A DNA stretch of 32,554 nt from an uncultured Caryophanales bacterium (GTDB lineage Bacteria; Bacillota_I; Bacilli_A; RFN20; CAG-826), in assembly GCA_902464635.1 (NCBI GenBank), contig CABQKC010000020.1, forward strand, positions 1 to 32,554, given 5' to 3'. A program made the position numbers and the translations under genes. The notes beneath the pieces are model-generated. The model did no database searches. It was not told the DNA's origin and worked only from the letters and a program-made list of their open reading frames with translations. Shown in pieces: positions 1 through 7,167 of the stretch; positions within the stretch are counted from its first letter, which is position 1; the number at the start of each line of letters is the position of its first letter.

Positions 1-83
1 TGGCCCTGCACTACAACGAGAAGGTTGGCAAGAGAAAGGTTAGGTGCTGGAGGGAAATTGTTGAATACTTCGATCAAAAGTGA
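1..83 (+). CDS. C-terminal end of an unidentified protein (cut by window edge)
   Basis: An open frame enters from the left edge (reading from base 3) and stops at TGA 81-83. The visible 26 residues are basic and aromatic, ending in REIVEYFDQK. Too little is present to name a family. The next small frame starts at GTG 80, overlapping this stop (GTGA), which is the usual layout of translationally coupled genes and is the main support for both being real. Confidence 0.4.
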   Translation, partial: ALHYNEKVGKRKVRCWREIVEYFDQK

Positions 84-253
84 TTAGAATTAGTTATCTT
101 ACTGGGAAACGTTTACACAAAATTCCTTATACTCTCATGGCGTTTGTTGAAAAAGGGGATTTTTTTAATATTCTAGAAAAGACCATTAAGATTGGTGATG
201 CCTTTGCAGATTATACGTATAAAGGAATAACGGTTGGGGTCATTAACAAATAA
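80..253 (+). CDS. small hypothetical protein, 57 aa
   Basis: This frame opens with GTG at 80, four-base overlap with the upstream stop, and closes with TAA 251-253. The product has no signal peptide or membrane helix and contains the stretch FVEKGDFFNILEKTIKIGDA. I do not recognise it. It was found by reading the sequence rather than by homology, has no clear ribosome binding site of its own, and would depend on coupling to the gene before it. It could also be a remnant of a longer gene. Confidence 0.3.
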   Translation: MIRISYLTGKRLHKIPYTLMAFVEKGDFFNILEKTIKIGDAFADYTYKGITVGVINK

Positions 254-454
254 GATTGAATTTGATTTTAGTGCTACATCAGCTTTCACGTTTCATTATT
301 TTCCTTAATAGTTTAATTTTAGTTAATGCTAGCTATTTATGATTGAATTTTCTTAGCGCTTTAGCGCGATGCAAGAATGGGTTGAAAAACTATAACGGAC
401 AACGTCGATTACTGATTGATTTTTGTTAGAATCTATCGCTTATTTTTATAAATT
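254..454. other. AT-rich non-coding stretch
   Basis: No convincing gene. It contains a small perfect palindrome, GCGCT-TT-AGCGC (356-367), without a following T-run, so it is not a clear terminator. The remainder up to the AbiE genes holds the inverted repeat listed separately and a run of about four CATA units near 492-512. Confidence 0.5.
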
Positions 455-481
455 GTTCCAAAGTACATATTATTGGAACTA
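455..481. promoter_or_regulatory. candidate AbiEi operator (inverted repeat)
   Basis: GTTCCAA (455-461) and TTGGAAC (473-479) form a perfect 7-bp inverted repeat with an 11-base spacer, about 90 bases before the antitoxin gene. A further TAGTTC (524-529) is complementary to GAACTA (476-481). AbiEi antitoxins are known to bind inverted repeats upstream of their own operon and repress it, so this is a reasonable operator candidate. The assignment is inference from position and symmetry. Confidence 0.35.
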
Positions 482-567
482 AATATTCGACAACTATACA
501 TACATACATACATAAATACAATATAGTTCTTGTAAATACACTCTATAAAATATAAAATTGGGTGCAA

Positions 568-1179
568 ATGAAAGAAAACACAAATTACTCTAAACTCAAA
601 CAAATCTTTGATAATAATGGCGGCTACATCACTACCGAGGATGTTGGAAATGCCAATGTTTCATCTTGGTTTCTTTCTGATTTTGTTAAAAGAAATGGTT
701 TGAATAAAATTGCACCTGGGTTTTATGCAGACAATAGTTATTTTCCTGACGATTATTACATTATTCAAAGAAGATACCCTAAATACATTTTTTCAGGAAT
801 GAGCGCCCTTTATATTCATCATCTAACTGATAAAATCCCTGTTAATATAGAAGCTTGTGCACCTCAAGGATATAATCCGACAAGAAACAAGATAAAAGCA
901 CTTTCAATCCGCAAGATATCTAATCCTGATGTTTATAATCTAGGAATAACTGAACTTAAAACTCCTTTTGGGAATAAGGTAAAAGTTTATGACGAGGAAA
1001 GAACTATATGTGATCTCATAAAGTATCGTGATAGATATGATGGAGAGACATTTATAAAAGGTATTAAGCTTTATGTTAATAAATCAAACAATCAAATTAA
1101 ACTATTTAGGTACGCTAGGATATTAGGCATAGAAAAAAAGGTTTTTGAGATAATGGAGTTAGTAAATAACAATGATTAA
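568..1179 (+). CDS. abiEi: AbiEi-type antitoxin / transcriptional regulator
   Basis: About 203 residues, the usual length for AbiEi, the antitoxin of type IV toxin-antitoxin (abortive infection) pairs. The N-terminus (KLKQIFDNNGGYITTEDV) looks like the winged-helix domain that binds the operator, followed by the typical PGFYADNSYFPDDYYIIQRRYPKYIFSG-like region, seen here as PGFYADN then YIIQRRYPK and SALYIHHL. A conserved-looking DEERTICDLIK lies near the C-terminal third. The frame can start at GTG 562 or ATG 568; neither has a good ribosome binding site, and ATG 568 is chosen because it is the commoner start codon. It overlaps the toxin gene by 8 bases, so the two are co-translated. Identification is from family resemblance and gene order. 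Confidence 0.8.
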   Translation: MKENTNYSKLKQIFDNNGGYITTEDVGNANVSSWFLSDFVKRNGLNKIAPGFYADNSYFPDDYYIIQRRYPKYIFSGMSALYIHHLTDKIPVNIEACAPQGYNPTRNKIKALSIRKISNPDVYNLGITELKTPFGNKVKVYDEERTICDLIKYRDRYDGETFIKGIKLYVNKSNNQIKLFRYARILGIEKKVFEIMELVNNND

Positions 1180-2011
1180 TAAGGATTCGTTAAAGGCAAG
1201 GGCAAATAATATTTCTAAAGAATTGAATATTGCCCAAAATGTTGTTTATAACCGTTTCTTTTATGATGCCTTTTTATCTCGTTTAGCCGTGTCTGCCTAT
1301 AAGAATAAATTGATTCTTAAGGGTGGGCTATATTTATCATCCATATTAGGCGTAGATACGAGAAACACCATGGACATTGATTTCTGCTTGAAAAAAGTAT
1401 CAATGGACAAAGAGCTAATCATGAAGCTAGTTGGAGAAGTATCATCTATTGATATCGGGGATGGAATTGCTTTTGAAGTTATTGGATCAACAAAGATAAG
1501 AGAAGATGATATTTATGGAGGCTTCCAAGTTAAACTATTAGGAAAGCTAGATAATGTTAAATATCAATTCGGGATAGATGTGGCAACCGGCGACCCGATA
1601 ATACCTTCCGAAAGAAATTATAACTATAAGTGTTTGGTGACTGGCGAAGTGTTGCCTCTTAAAGCTTATAGTTTGGAAAGTGTTGTTGCGGAAAAGCTAG
1701 AAACTATTCTTTCTAGGGGCGTTACAAACAGTAGAAGTAAGGATTATTACGATTTGTATATTTTAAGGAAAACGCAATTTGATAACATCGATTTGCAAGT
1801 TCTTAAAGAGGCATATAAACAAACTTGTACCTATAGGGGCTTCTATATTTCAAAAACTGATGCAATCGTTCTTCTTAACGAAATTGGAAATAATCACCAG
1901 ATTATTAGAAGATGGGAAAGCTATGGAAAAAATGTAAAATACGCAGAAGGCATTCCATTTAAAAACGTGATTAGCACAATCGAAGAATGGATAAACGTTT
2001 GTTGTGATTAA
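1172..2011 (+). CDS. abiEii: AbiEii-type nucleotidyltransferase toxin
   Basis: 279 residues, matching the AbiEii/AbiGii family of DNA polymerase-beta-like nucleotidyltransferases. The active site is visible: LKGG (G51-G52) followed by MDIDF with D68 and D70 as metal ligands, then later LESVVAEKLETIL and RSKDYYDLYIL, both typical of the family. Characterised relatives are bacteriostatic toxins that block growth after phage infection by acting as nucleotidyltransferases, with tRNA modification shown for some members; the substrate here is unknown. It starts inside the end of the antitoxin gene (ATG 1172, antitoxin stop 1177-1179), a layout that keeps toxin synthesis tied to antitoxin synthesis. 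Confidence 0.85.
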   Translation: MINKDSLKARANNISKELNIAQNVVYNRFFYDAFLSRLAVSAYKNKLILKGGLYLSSILGVDTRNTMDIDFCLKKVSMDKELIMKLVGEVSSIDIGDGIAFEVIGSTKIREDDIYGGFQVKLLGKLDNVKYQFGIDVATGDPIIPSERNYNYKCLVTGEVLPLKAYSLESVVAEKLETILSRGVTNSRSKDYYDLYILRKTQFDNIDLQVLKEAYKQTCTYRGFYISKTDAIVLLNEIGNNHQIIRRWESYGKNVKYAEGIPFKNVISTIEEWINVCCD

Positions 2012-2143
2012 AAACGGGCATTTATTCTCAAGTCTTAATTTTGGCTTATTCAATATAAATACATTTTGAATCATTTCCTTTTCTCGCGTATTTAATTACT
2101 TTTTTAAGGAATCATTGCTATAAGAATGTATAATCTTCCCTGT

Positions 2144-2791
2144 ATGAAAAACCTTATTTTTGATTTAGATGGAACCTTGTGGGACGCTACAGAAACAAAT
2201 AGAAAATCTTTTGAAGATGTAGGCAAGGAGTTCTTTGGTCCTAGTTACACTTTGACTTTAGAACAATTAAAGCAAGAAATGGGCAAGACTATGGATGTCA
2301 TTGCTAAAGACATCACTCCAGATGGTATTAATGAAATAACAATGAAGAAGTTTGCTTTTACTTGCTTTGCTAAAGAAGTATTTAATCTCGCTACTAATCC
2401 AGGAAAGCTATATGAAAATGAACTAGAAGTATTAGAAGCATTAAAGAAGGAATATAACTTATATATCGTATCTAATTGCCAGAAAGGATATATAGATCAA
2501 TATATAAATATAGTACCTCCTAATACGTTTAAGTTTTTTCTTTGCTTTGGTGATACCAATGCAAGCAAAGACATAACTATATTGGAATTAATGAAAAGAG
2601 AGCATTTAAAAGATGCTATATATATTGGGGATACCCTAGGTGATGAAATAAGTGCACATAAGGCCAATGTCCCATTTATATCTGCCTGTTATGGATTCGG
2701 GACATGTGATAAGCCAGAAGGAGTTATCAGTTCATTAATCGAATTAAAGCCAGTCGCGGACTTGATTTATAAGCAACATTTTAACAAATAG
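2144..2791 (+). CDS. HAD-superfamily hydrolase
   Basis: About 215 residues with the haloacid dehalogenase motifs in order: FDLDGTLWD with nucleophile D7 and acid/base D9, an IVSN motif II, and GDTLGDE (D163, D167) as motif IV. A helical cap lies between motifs I and II, as in phosphoglycolate phosphatase-like enzymes, so a small-molecule phosphatase role is likely; the substrate cannot be told. The frame is open from ATG 2126, but ATG 2144 puts the DxD motif at the usual distance from the N-terminus. A perfect TATAAT at 2129-2134 would place transcription start near 2141, three bases before ATG 2144, suggesting a leaderless message and ruling out the earlier start if that promoter is used. 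Confidence 0.8.
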   Translation: MKNLIFDLDGTLWDATETNRKSFEDVGKEFFGPSYTLTLEQLKQEMGKTMDVIAKDITPDGINEITMKKFAFTCFAKEVFNLATNPGKLYENELEVLEALKKEYNLYIVSNCQKGYIDQYINIVPPNTFKFFLCFGDTNASKDITILELMKREHLKDAIYIGDTLGDEISAHKANVPFISACYGFGTCDKPEGVISSLIELKPVADLIYKQHFNK

Positions 2792-2814
2792 ACGAATTTT
2801 TAGCTTGAGCCTAA

Positions 2815-2843
2815 TTGCAAAATTCAAAAAATAAGTCTATAGT
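2815..2843 (+). promoter_or_regulatory. sigma-70-type promoter of a small RNA
   Basis: TTGCAA (2815-2820) and TATAGT (2838-2843) are separated by exactly 17 bases, predicting a start near 2850. No open frame follows at once; a structured stretch with a terminator does, so this promoter probably drives the small RNA. Confidence 0.6.
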
Positions 2844-2849
2844 TTTGTT

Positions 2850-2998
2850 GGTGGCAAGACATAATCCCTTGAGATTATTGATAACCACTAGAGGCCCGTA
2901 ACTCTAGAAGCAAGCTGGATATTAGTCAGGACTAAATGCTTGAACTGCTCATATCCAACTTGGTTCCTATCATTCCCTACTGATGTGGGGATTTTTTT
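2850..2998 (+). ncRNA. candidate stand-alone structured small RNA, about 150 nt
   Basis: A stretch between a good promoter and a clear terminator with no useful open frame. Successive stems can be drawn: GTGG 2851-2854 with CCAC 2885-2888, enclosing ATAATC with GATTAT; CTAGAG with CTCTAG around 2888-2906; TGGATAT with ATATCCA around 2916-2957, with TAGT-CAGG-ACTA inside; and a terminal hairpin ATTCCC 2972-2977 with GGGGAT 2987-2992 running into a T-run (2992-2998). I do not recognise the family: the ends do not pair as in 6S RNA, and SRP, tmRNA and RNase P signatures are absent. It may act in trans, since the next gene starts over 350 bases away. Confidence 0.55.
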
Positions 2999-3011
2999 AT
3001 TGCTTTGATTG

Positions 3012-3080
3012 CCGCAAATCACTCCAGCGTGAAACCGCAAAAGTCTCCAGTGAAATACCGCAAATCACTCCAGCGTAACA
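3012..3080. repeat. three tandem 23-bp repeats
   Basis: Units begin with CCGCAA at 3012, 3035 and 3058, exactly 23 bases apart. The first and third are almost identical (CCGCAAATCACTCCAGCGT) and the middle one is diverged (CCGCAAAAGTCTCCAGTGA). They lie just after the small RNA terminator. Function unknown. Confidence 0.7.
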
Positions 3081-3205
3081 AATTAAATTCTAATAAAAAG
3101 CTTGATTTAATCGTAACTTTTTAGAATAACAATATGTTAAAGTGAATATCTAATGCGAAGGGAAGAAATGGTTTAAATTGTCCTTTAAATGTTGAGCTAA
3201 AATCA

Positions 3206-3329
3206 AAAAGTCCCTCGGAATTTTCACATTTCAGTATCAAAACTCGCTCGGAGTTTTCACATTTTGGTAGTAAAAGTCCCTAGGAATTTTCCTAAATTTA
3301 GTAAAAACTCGCTCCGAATTTTCCTAAAT
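3206..3329. repeat. four 33-bp iterated elements upstream of the DUF4143 ATPase
   Basis: Units start at 3206, 3239, 3272 and 3304 with a core AAAA(G/C)TC(C/G)CT(C/A)(G/C)GGA(A/G)TTTTC. Units 1 and 3 share GTCCCT and units 2 and 4 share CTCGCT, while units 1-2 end in TTTTCACATTT and units 3-4 in TTTTCCTAAATT. The last unit covers the expected -35 region of the TATAAT at 3335-3340, so a protein bound there would control the promoter. A related 33-bp-spaced core occurs at 17198-17252. Confidence 0.75.
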
Positions 3330-3334
3330 TGCTG

Positions 3335-3340
3335 TATAAT
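3335..3340 (+). promoter_or_regulatory. -10 box of the ATPase-peptidase operon
   Basis: A perfect TATAAT lies 18 bases before the chosen ATG 3359, with GAGG and AAGG purine runs between. No good -35 hexamer is present at the right distance; the last iterated repeat occupies that place, which suggests activator or repressor control. Confidence 0.5.
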
Positions 3341-3358
3341 CAACATGAGGACAAGGCT

Positions 3359-4735
3359 ATGGAAGAAGATTTGGAACTAAGAAGATATATAGATGATTGG
3401 CTTATTGAATGGAAAAATAATCCCAATCATAAACCTGCATTAATTAAAGGAATAAGACAATCTGGTAAAACCCATTCAATCGATAGGTTTATCAAGAAGA
3501 ATTATGATGTTTACATCTATTTAAATTTTTGGACCAATCCTGATCTTATCAGTGTTTTTGATGGGGAATTAGATGCCGATAAAATAATTCGTGAACTTTC
3601 GGTCAAAATGCCACTTCCTGATCTAGTTGAAGGAAGGACTGCCTTTTTCTTTGACGAAGTGCAGGACTGCCCAAGGGCATTACTTTCTTTAAAAACCAAC
3701 GAAAAAGAAAAAAGATATGATTTTATTGCATCTGGTTCTTATTTAGGCGTTTCTGGTTATGTTGTTGGAGATAACACTCCAAAACCTGCTGGTAATGTTG
3801 ATGAATTCGATATGAGGACATTAGACTTCAAGGAATTTTTGTGGGCCAAAGGATGTAAAAATGAGCAAATCAAAATTTTAGAAGATGCTTTTTATGCTAG
3901 ACAACCATTATCGAATTCCATGCATGAAGCTTTTACAAAACTATTTAGGGAATATCTTTGTGTTGGTGGTTTTCCAGAAGCTGTTAAGAATTATGTATTG
4001 ACTAACAATATCTATTCTTCATTACAAATAACACGTCGCAATACAAAAGATTTACAGGATGGATTTGGTAGAAGAAGGGGTAAAGATAAAAAGGCTGTTT
4101 TTCAACCAAATGAAGTTTCTAGGATTAGAAGTGCGTTTTCTCTTGTTCCTTCTTTTCTAGGAAAGGAAAACAAAAGGTATATTGTTTCTAAAATAGAAGG
4201 AAAAGGTGCTAAAAACGCTGGTAAGGATGCCTTGGAATATTTAAAGGACACAGGGATTATCTTTAAAGTATATAACCTTGATGTACCGTCTCTTCCTTTA
4301 TCAATAAATGTTATTCAAAACCAATATAAAGTATTCCCTACCGATATTGGAATACTTGTTGGCATGCTAGAAGATGGTACAACCGATGCAATAATGTCTG
4401 GCAATCTAGGGATTGGCAAAGGAATGCTTTATGAAGCCATTGTTGCTGAGTCTTTATACAAAAGGGGCGGAAAGATTTTCTATTTTGCTAAAGAATCTGG
4501 TCTGGAATTGGACTTTGTTATTAATATGGATGGGGAATCGACTATTTTGGAAGTAAAAGCAGTGGATGGCAATACCAAAAGCGCTAAAACGGTTATGGGC
4601 CATCCAGATCATTATGGAAAGACTAGATTAATCAAAATCAAAGATTCAAATATAGGTTATACAGATGGAGTTCTTATTATTCCTCATTATATGGCGTATT
4701 TGTTGTTGAAGTGGTCTCCGATTTTCCCTATGTAA
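3359..4735 (+). CDS. AAA+ ATPase with DUF4143 domain
   Basis: 458 residues from ATG 3359; the frame extends upstream to TTG 3329 but that start would lie before the TATAAT at 3335. The Walker A motif is GIRQSGKT (31-38) and Walker B is AFFFDEVQ (D99, E100), the signature of the large family of AAA_14 plus DUF4143 ATPases. The C-terminal half carries the FPTDIGILVGML and YEAIVAESLYKRG segments of DUF4143 and a restriction-nuclease-like LEVKAVDGN (about 400). Members are common in anaerobic bacteria and archaea, often in many copies with repeats upstream; no cellular function is established. A metallopeptidase gene follows after 12 bases and is probably co-transcribed. Confidence 0.85.
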   Translation: MEEDLELRRYIDDWLIEWKNNPNHKPALIKGIRQSGKTHSIDRFIKKNYDVYIYLNFWTNPDLISVFDGELDADKIIRELSVKMPLPDLVEGRTAFFFDEVQDCPRALLSLKTNEKEKRYDFIASGSYLGVSGYVVGDNTPKPAGNVDEFDMRTLDFKEFLWAKGCKNEQIKILEDAFYARQPLSNSMHEAFTKLFREYLCVGGFPEAVKNYVLTNNIYSSLQITRRNTKDLQDGFGRRRGKDKKAVFQPNEVSRIRSAFSLVPSFLGKENKRYIVSKIEGKGAKNAGKDALEYLKDTGIIFKVYNLDVPSLPLSINVIQNQYKVFPTDIGILVGMLEDGTTDAIMSGNLGIGKGMLYEAIVAESLYKRGGKIFYFAKESGLELDFVINMDGESTILEVKAVDGNTKSAKTVMGHPDHYGKTRLIKIKDSNIGYTDGVLIIPHYMAYLLLKWSPIFPM

Positions 4736-4747
4736 GTTAAATAAATT

Positions 4748-5341
4748 ATGGAAAAAGAAGAATTTGAAAGATTAAGAAAAAAGTATGAACCAATCGTAAC
4801 TGATATGATTCGTTCCAACAGTTGCTTTTATCGTTCCAGCAAAATGATTAAATGGCGTTTTGACTGTGATGATAACGAAGCAATAATAGCCACATATGAC
4901 AGGAAAAATGATTTGGTAAGCATTAATCTAAAGTCAATTGCTAGAGCTGATTCGGGAAGCGATTTAAAAATTATTGAATACTTTCTTTTACATGAAATAA
5001 GGCATCTTTTCCAAAATGAACTAATTGTTGATTATAGAAATGGCAAAGAAGGTCCAATTTGTAAAGAAATTATTGAGAAATGGATATATGAATCGGAAAA
5101 TTATATAAAAGCCTCTGATAGCGAAGGCAATGAAAATTCTAATTATTTTCTTCAAGACTTAGAAATGGATGCCTATGCTTTCTCTTATGCGGTTATGAAA
5201 TATAAATACGGTGATCTGAATTTGTATGTGCCTCCAATATATGGCGATGAATTCAATAATATCGTTAATGACTGGATTGCATCGTTTAAAGAAGAAGGAT
5301 TGCCGACTGATGACTTAAAAGAAAATGTCGAAAAAATTTGA
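4748..5341 (+). CDS. putative small zinc metallopeptidase (HEIRH motif)
   Basis: 197 residues with HEIRH at 82-86 inside LLHEIRHLFQNE, a classic HExxH zinc-binding and catalytic motif, and LEMDAYAF (E139, D141) 53 residues later, which can supply the third ligand as in gluzincin-type ImmA/IrrE-like proteases (ExDA). No signal peptide or membrane helix is seen, so it should act in the cytoplasm. The gene starts 12 bases after the ATPase stop without a strong ribosome binding site of its own, which suggests coupling. By analogy with ImmA it might cleave a regulator, but no target is visible; the link to the ATPase is only positional. Confidence 0.6.
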   Translation: MEKEEFERLRKKYEPIVTDMIRSNSCFYRSSKMIKWRFDCDDNEAIIATYDRKNDLVSINLKSIARADSGSDLKIIEYFLLHEIRHLFQNELIVDYRNGKEGPICKEIIEKWIYESENYIKASDSEGNENSNYFLQDLEMDAYAFSYAVMKYKYGDLNLYVPPIYGDEFNNIVNDWIASFKEEGLPTDDLKENVEKI

Positions 5342-5370
5342 TTTCGCTTCTTTGCTTTGGTAATTAAATG

Positions 5371-5712
5371 ACAAGGTTATTGCAACAAATAGGTTACTTT
5401 CCTGAATTTCCGGGCTTTTATCGTGCCCCTGTTGCAATGACTCTGACCAAATTTGCATTGTGCTACCCTTTTGGCTATATTGTAGGCGTAGCGAAAGGCC
5501 GGCCGAGAGTGAGTTTGACTAACTCATTGCAACAGCCGCGTTGTTCTAGCCTTGAGGAGCACACCGCCACCCGCGATGCTTCGTGCCCCTATGCCACTAG
5601 CGATGGCCTTAGGCAGACGTCGGAGGCGTCTATTCGCCTTATGCCGACTATATCCATGAACTCGCTACCGAACCTCCCTACCATCAAGTCGTAGGAAGGT
5701 TTGTTTTTATTT
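5371..5712 (+). ncRNA. candidate large structured RNA, about 330 nt, with terminator
   Basis: This stretch is clearly richer in G+C than its neighbours and full of pairing segments: ATTGCAACA 5379-5387 with TGTTGCAAT 5430-5438; GGGC 5412-5415 with GCCC 5425-5428; GCTAC 5462-5466 with GTAGC 5488-5492; AGTGAGTT 5508-5515 with AACTCATT 5521-5528; GCCA 5593-5596 with TGGC 5604-5607; AGGC 5611-5614 and GACG 5616-5619 with CGTC 5627-5630 and GCCT 5636-5639. It ends with AACCTCCCTAC 5671-5681 pairing GTAGGAAGGTT 5691-5701, followed by a T-rich run, which sets the strand. A second ATTGCAACA at 5526-5534 could compete for 5430-5438. The 108-codon open frame inside has an odd composition and no homology I know. 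No tmRNA, RNase P, SRP or group II intron signatures are seen. Confidence 0.55.
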
Positions 5713-5936
5713 GACTGTTTTTAGTGAAAGTGCATCTCCTTTTATTGTGTTGGTTCAAACACCGTCTGGGCCACATATTGGGACAAAGATTCGCTTTGAA
5801 TAACCATTGTGGTAATATTTTTTTGCAGCAGGAGCAAGGATATTGTGTTTCCATTGCGACGCCTATGTTGATTTTTCAAGGAGTGGTGTGCTGCGTTTAG
5901 CTAATAAACAATACAAATAGGCAAAGAGGTTTATAT
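5713..5936. other. non-coding region before the 318-aa gene
   Basis: No gene seen. It contains TTGGGACAAA at 5778-5787, the same 10-mer that sits in the conserved intergenic segments of both HTH/membrane cassettes (near 7180 and 10905). A usable ribosome binding site, AAAGAGG, lies just before ATG 5937. Confidence 0.4.
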
Positions 5937-6893
5937 ATGGCTAGAGAAAATTTTGACTACAGCAAATGTAATTCAAATGATTACGAATATTATGGCTTCC
6001 ATTTAAAAAACGGAAGGTACCACATTGATACTAAAAGATTAAAGAAACTTCATTTAGAATATTTCTTTCCTAAAGATTTATTCACTACACCCAGGAATAC
6101 TCATTACTTTATTCCAAAACATAAAAGTCGCAGCGATTATGCTATTAACATTTTAAAAGACCAACTAGATAAACTAACCAATGATTGGAATACAGAATAT
6201 AAAACTGTTATTAGCAAAATTACGACTCCAAAAGAAGTTCAAGATAACGCTCGTTTACAAGAAATGGCATATACATCTTGTTCAGAAGATTATGATGAAA
6301 TTGAATTTGATGCTTTTATGGAAGGCATGCGCCGCGAAAAGAAATATGGCGAAGTTATTAAAAGCATTCATTTGCAATACCTACAAAAAATATTCACCGA
6401 ATTCTTTAGGGCAATCTTGTTGGTTGTCAAGGATAGGGGATATGGGGATAATATGGATTTTTCTTTCAGATACCTATTTCTTTATATCCAAAGGAAATTA
6501 AAAGTCGAAGTAGGTAAGAAAAACCCCATTTATAGTCTTCCTCATTACAAGTATTTCGACATTCTTAATAAGATAGATAACTTCTTAAAACATAATAGTG
6601 TCATGTCATATAACTCATTGGCTAATAATCCACGCGAGAAAGATGAAGATCTCAAAAAGTTTCAGGCATCATTTGTTTGCTCTGAGCAAGAAATGGGACA
6701 TCCATATGAAAATGGTATGTATGCAGGCGACTGGTTAAAAATTGGACCTTCATTCGTCGATGAGATACTCGACAATTTACTAGAATTCTCTAAAGAATTT
6801 TGTAAGTTACTTTATGATGAAGACGATAACGAAGCTTGTTGGAATTCTGATGAATCATTACTTGAAAATTTAAAAGACTATTTTATTGATTAA
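5937..6893 (+). CDS. hypothetical protein, 318 aa
   Basis: Not recognised. A soluble, charged protein with no signal peptide or membrane helix. It begins NFDYSKCNSNDYEYYGFHLKNG, has a largely helical middle (about residues 80-240) with KYGEVIKSIHLQYLQKIFTEFFRAI and KIDNFLKHNSV, and ends in an acidic tail. The DNFLKHN segment recalls HEPN-like helices, but no full Rx4-6H motif can be assigned, so this is not claimed. AAAGAGG about 8 bases before the ATG supports the start. It precedes the first HTH cassette by about 58 bases and lies among genes of accessory type, so a defence or mobile-element link is possible but unproven. Confidence 0.6.
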   Translation: MARENFDYSKCNSNDYEYYGFHLKNGRYHIDTKRLKKLHLEYFFPKDLFTTPRNTHYFIPKHKSRSDYAINILKDQLDKLTNDWNTEYKTVISKITTPKEVQDNARLQEMAYTSCSEDYDEIEFDAFMEGMRREKKYGEVIKSIHLQYLQKIFTEFFRAILLVVKDRGYGDNMDFSFRYLFLYIQRKLKVEVGKKNPIYSLPHYKYFDILNKIDNFLKHNSVMSYNSLANNPREKDEDLKKFQASFVCSEQEMGHPYENGMYAGDWLKIGPSFVDEILDNLLEFSKEFCKLLYDEDDNEACWNSDESLLENLKDYFID

Positions 6894-6951
6894 GCATAGA
6901 ATATAGATGCAACAAATAATCACGCCTCAATTTAACGGAGGAGGCAAGGTT

Positions 6952-7155
6952 ATGAATAGTTGCTACTCTTCCAATAAAATCATGGAAGAAATCAAGTATC
7001 GCATTAAAGACAAGTTCAAAAACCAAGAAAACTTTGGCAAAGAACTTGGCGCGAGCAGGAAAACTGTGAGTCGAATTTTGAATCACGGTACTGATATCGT
7101 TACTTTCTTCAAAATATGCAAGATACTTGGTATTAATGGAATATCGATCGACTGA
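6952..7155 (+). CDS. small helix-turn-helix protein (cassette A)
   Basis: 67 residues. FGKELGASRKTVSRILNHGTDIVTFFKICKILGI is a Cro/C1 (XRE)-type helix-turn-helix with the recognition helix near SRKTVSRI. The open frame begins at 6907, but GGAGGAGG at about 6939-6946 and ATG 6952 give the natural start. It is a diverged relative of the protein at 10645-10866: both have CxSxxKIxEEI near the N-terminus and end in a hydrophobic I-D. It is the whole protein with no effector domain, so it probably acts as a DNA-binding repressor of its own locus or of the conserved intergenic segment after it. Confidence 0.75.
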   Translation: MNSCYSSNKIMEEIKYRIKDKFKNQENFGKELGASRKTVSRILNHGTDIVTFFKICKILGINGISID

Positions 7156-7167
7156 TATTCCTTTTTT
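7138..7167 (+). terminator. terminator overlapping the HTH stop codon
   Basis: GGAATAT (7138-7144) pairs with ATATTCC (7155-7161), followed by seven T (7162-7168 region). The hairpin starts within the last codons of the HTH gene, so the following membrane gene needs its own promoter. Confidence 0.65.

Noticed and set aside
1..253. Insertion sequence remnant at the left edge
   Set aside because: No transposase motif or terminal inverted repeat could be recognised in the short stretch present.
2850..2998. 6S RNA or riboswitch identity for the small RNA
   Set aside because: The two ends do not form the long closing helix of 6S RNA, and no gene follows closely enough for a riboswitch; no known aptamer core was seen.
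5368..5694. Open frame of 108 codons in the GC-rich stretch
   Set aside because: It lies across strong RNA stems, has an unusual residue composition, no ribosome binding site and no recognisable domain; the RNA reading explains the stretch better.
6181..6501. 106-codon frame inside the 318-aa gene
   Set aside because: Shadow frame overlapping a longer frame with a good start site; no independent support.
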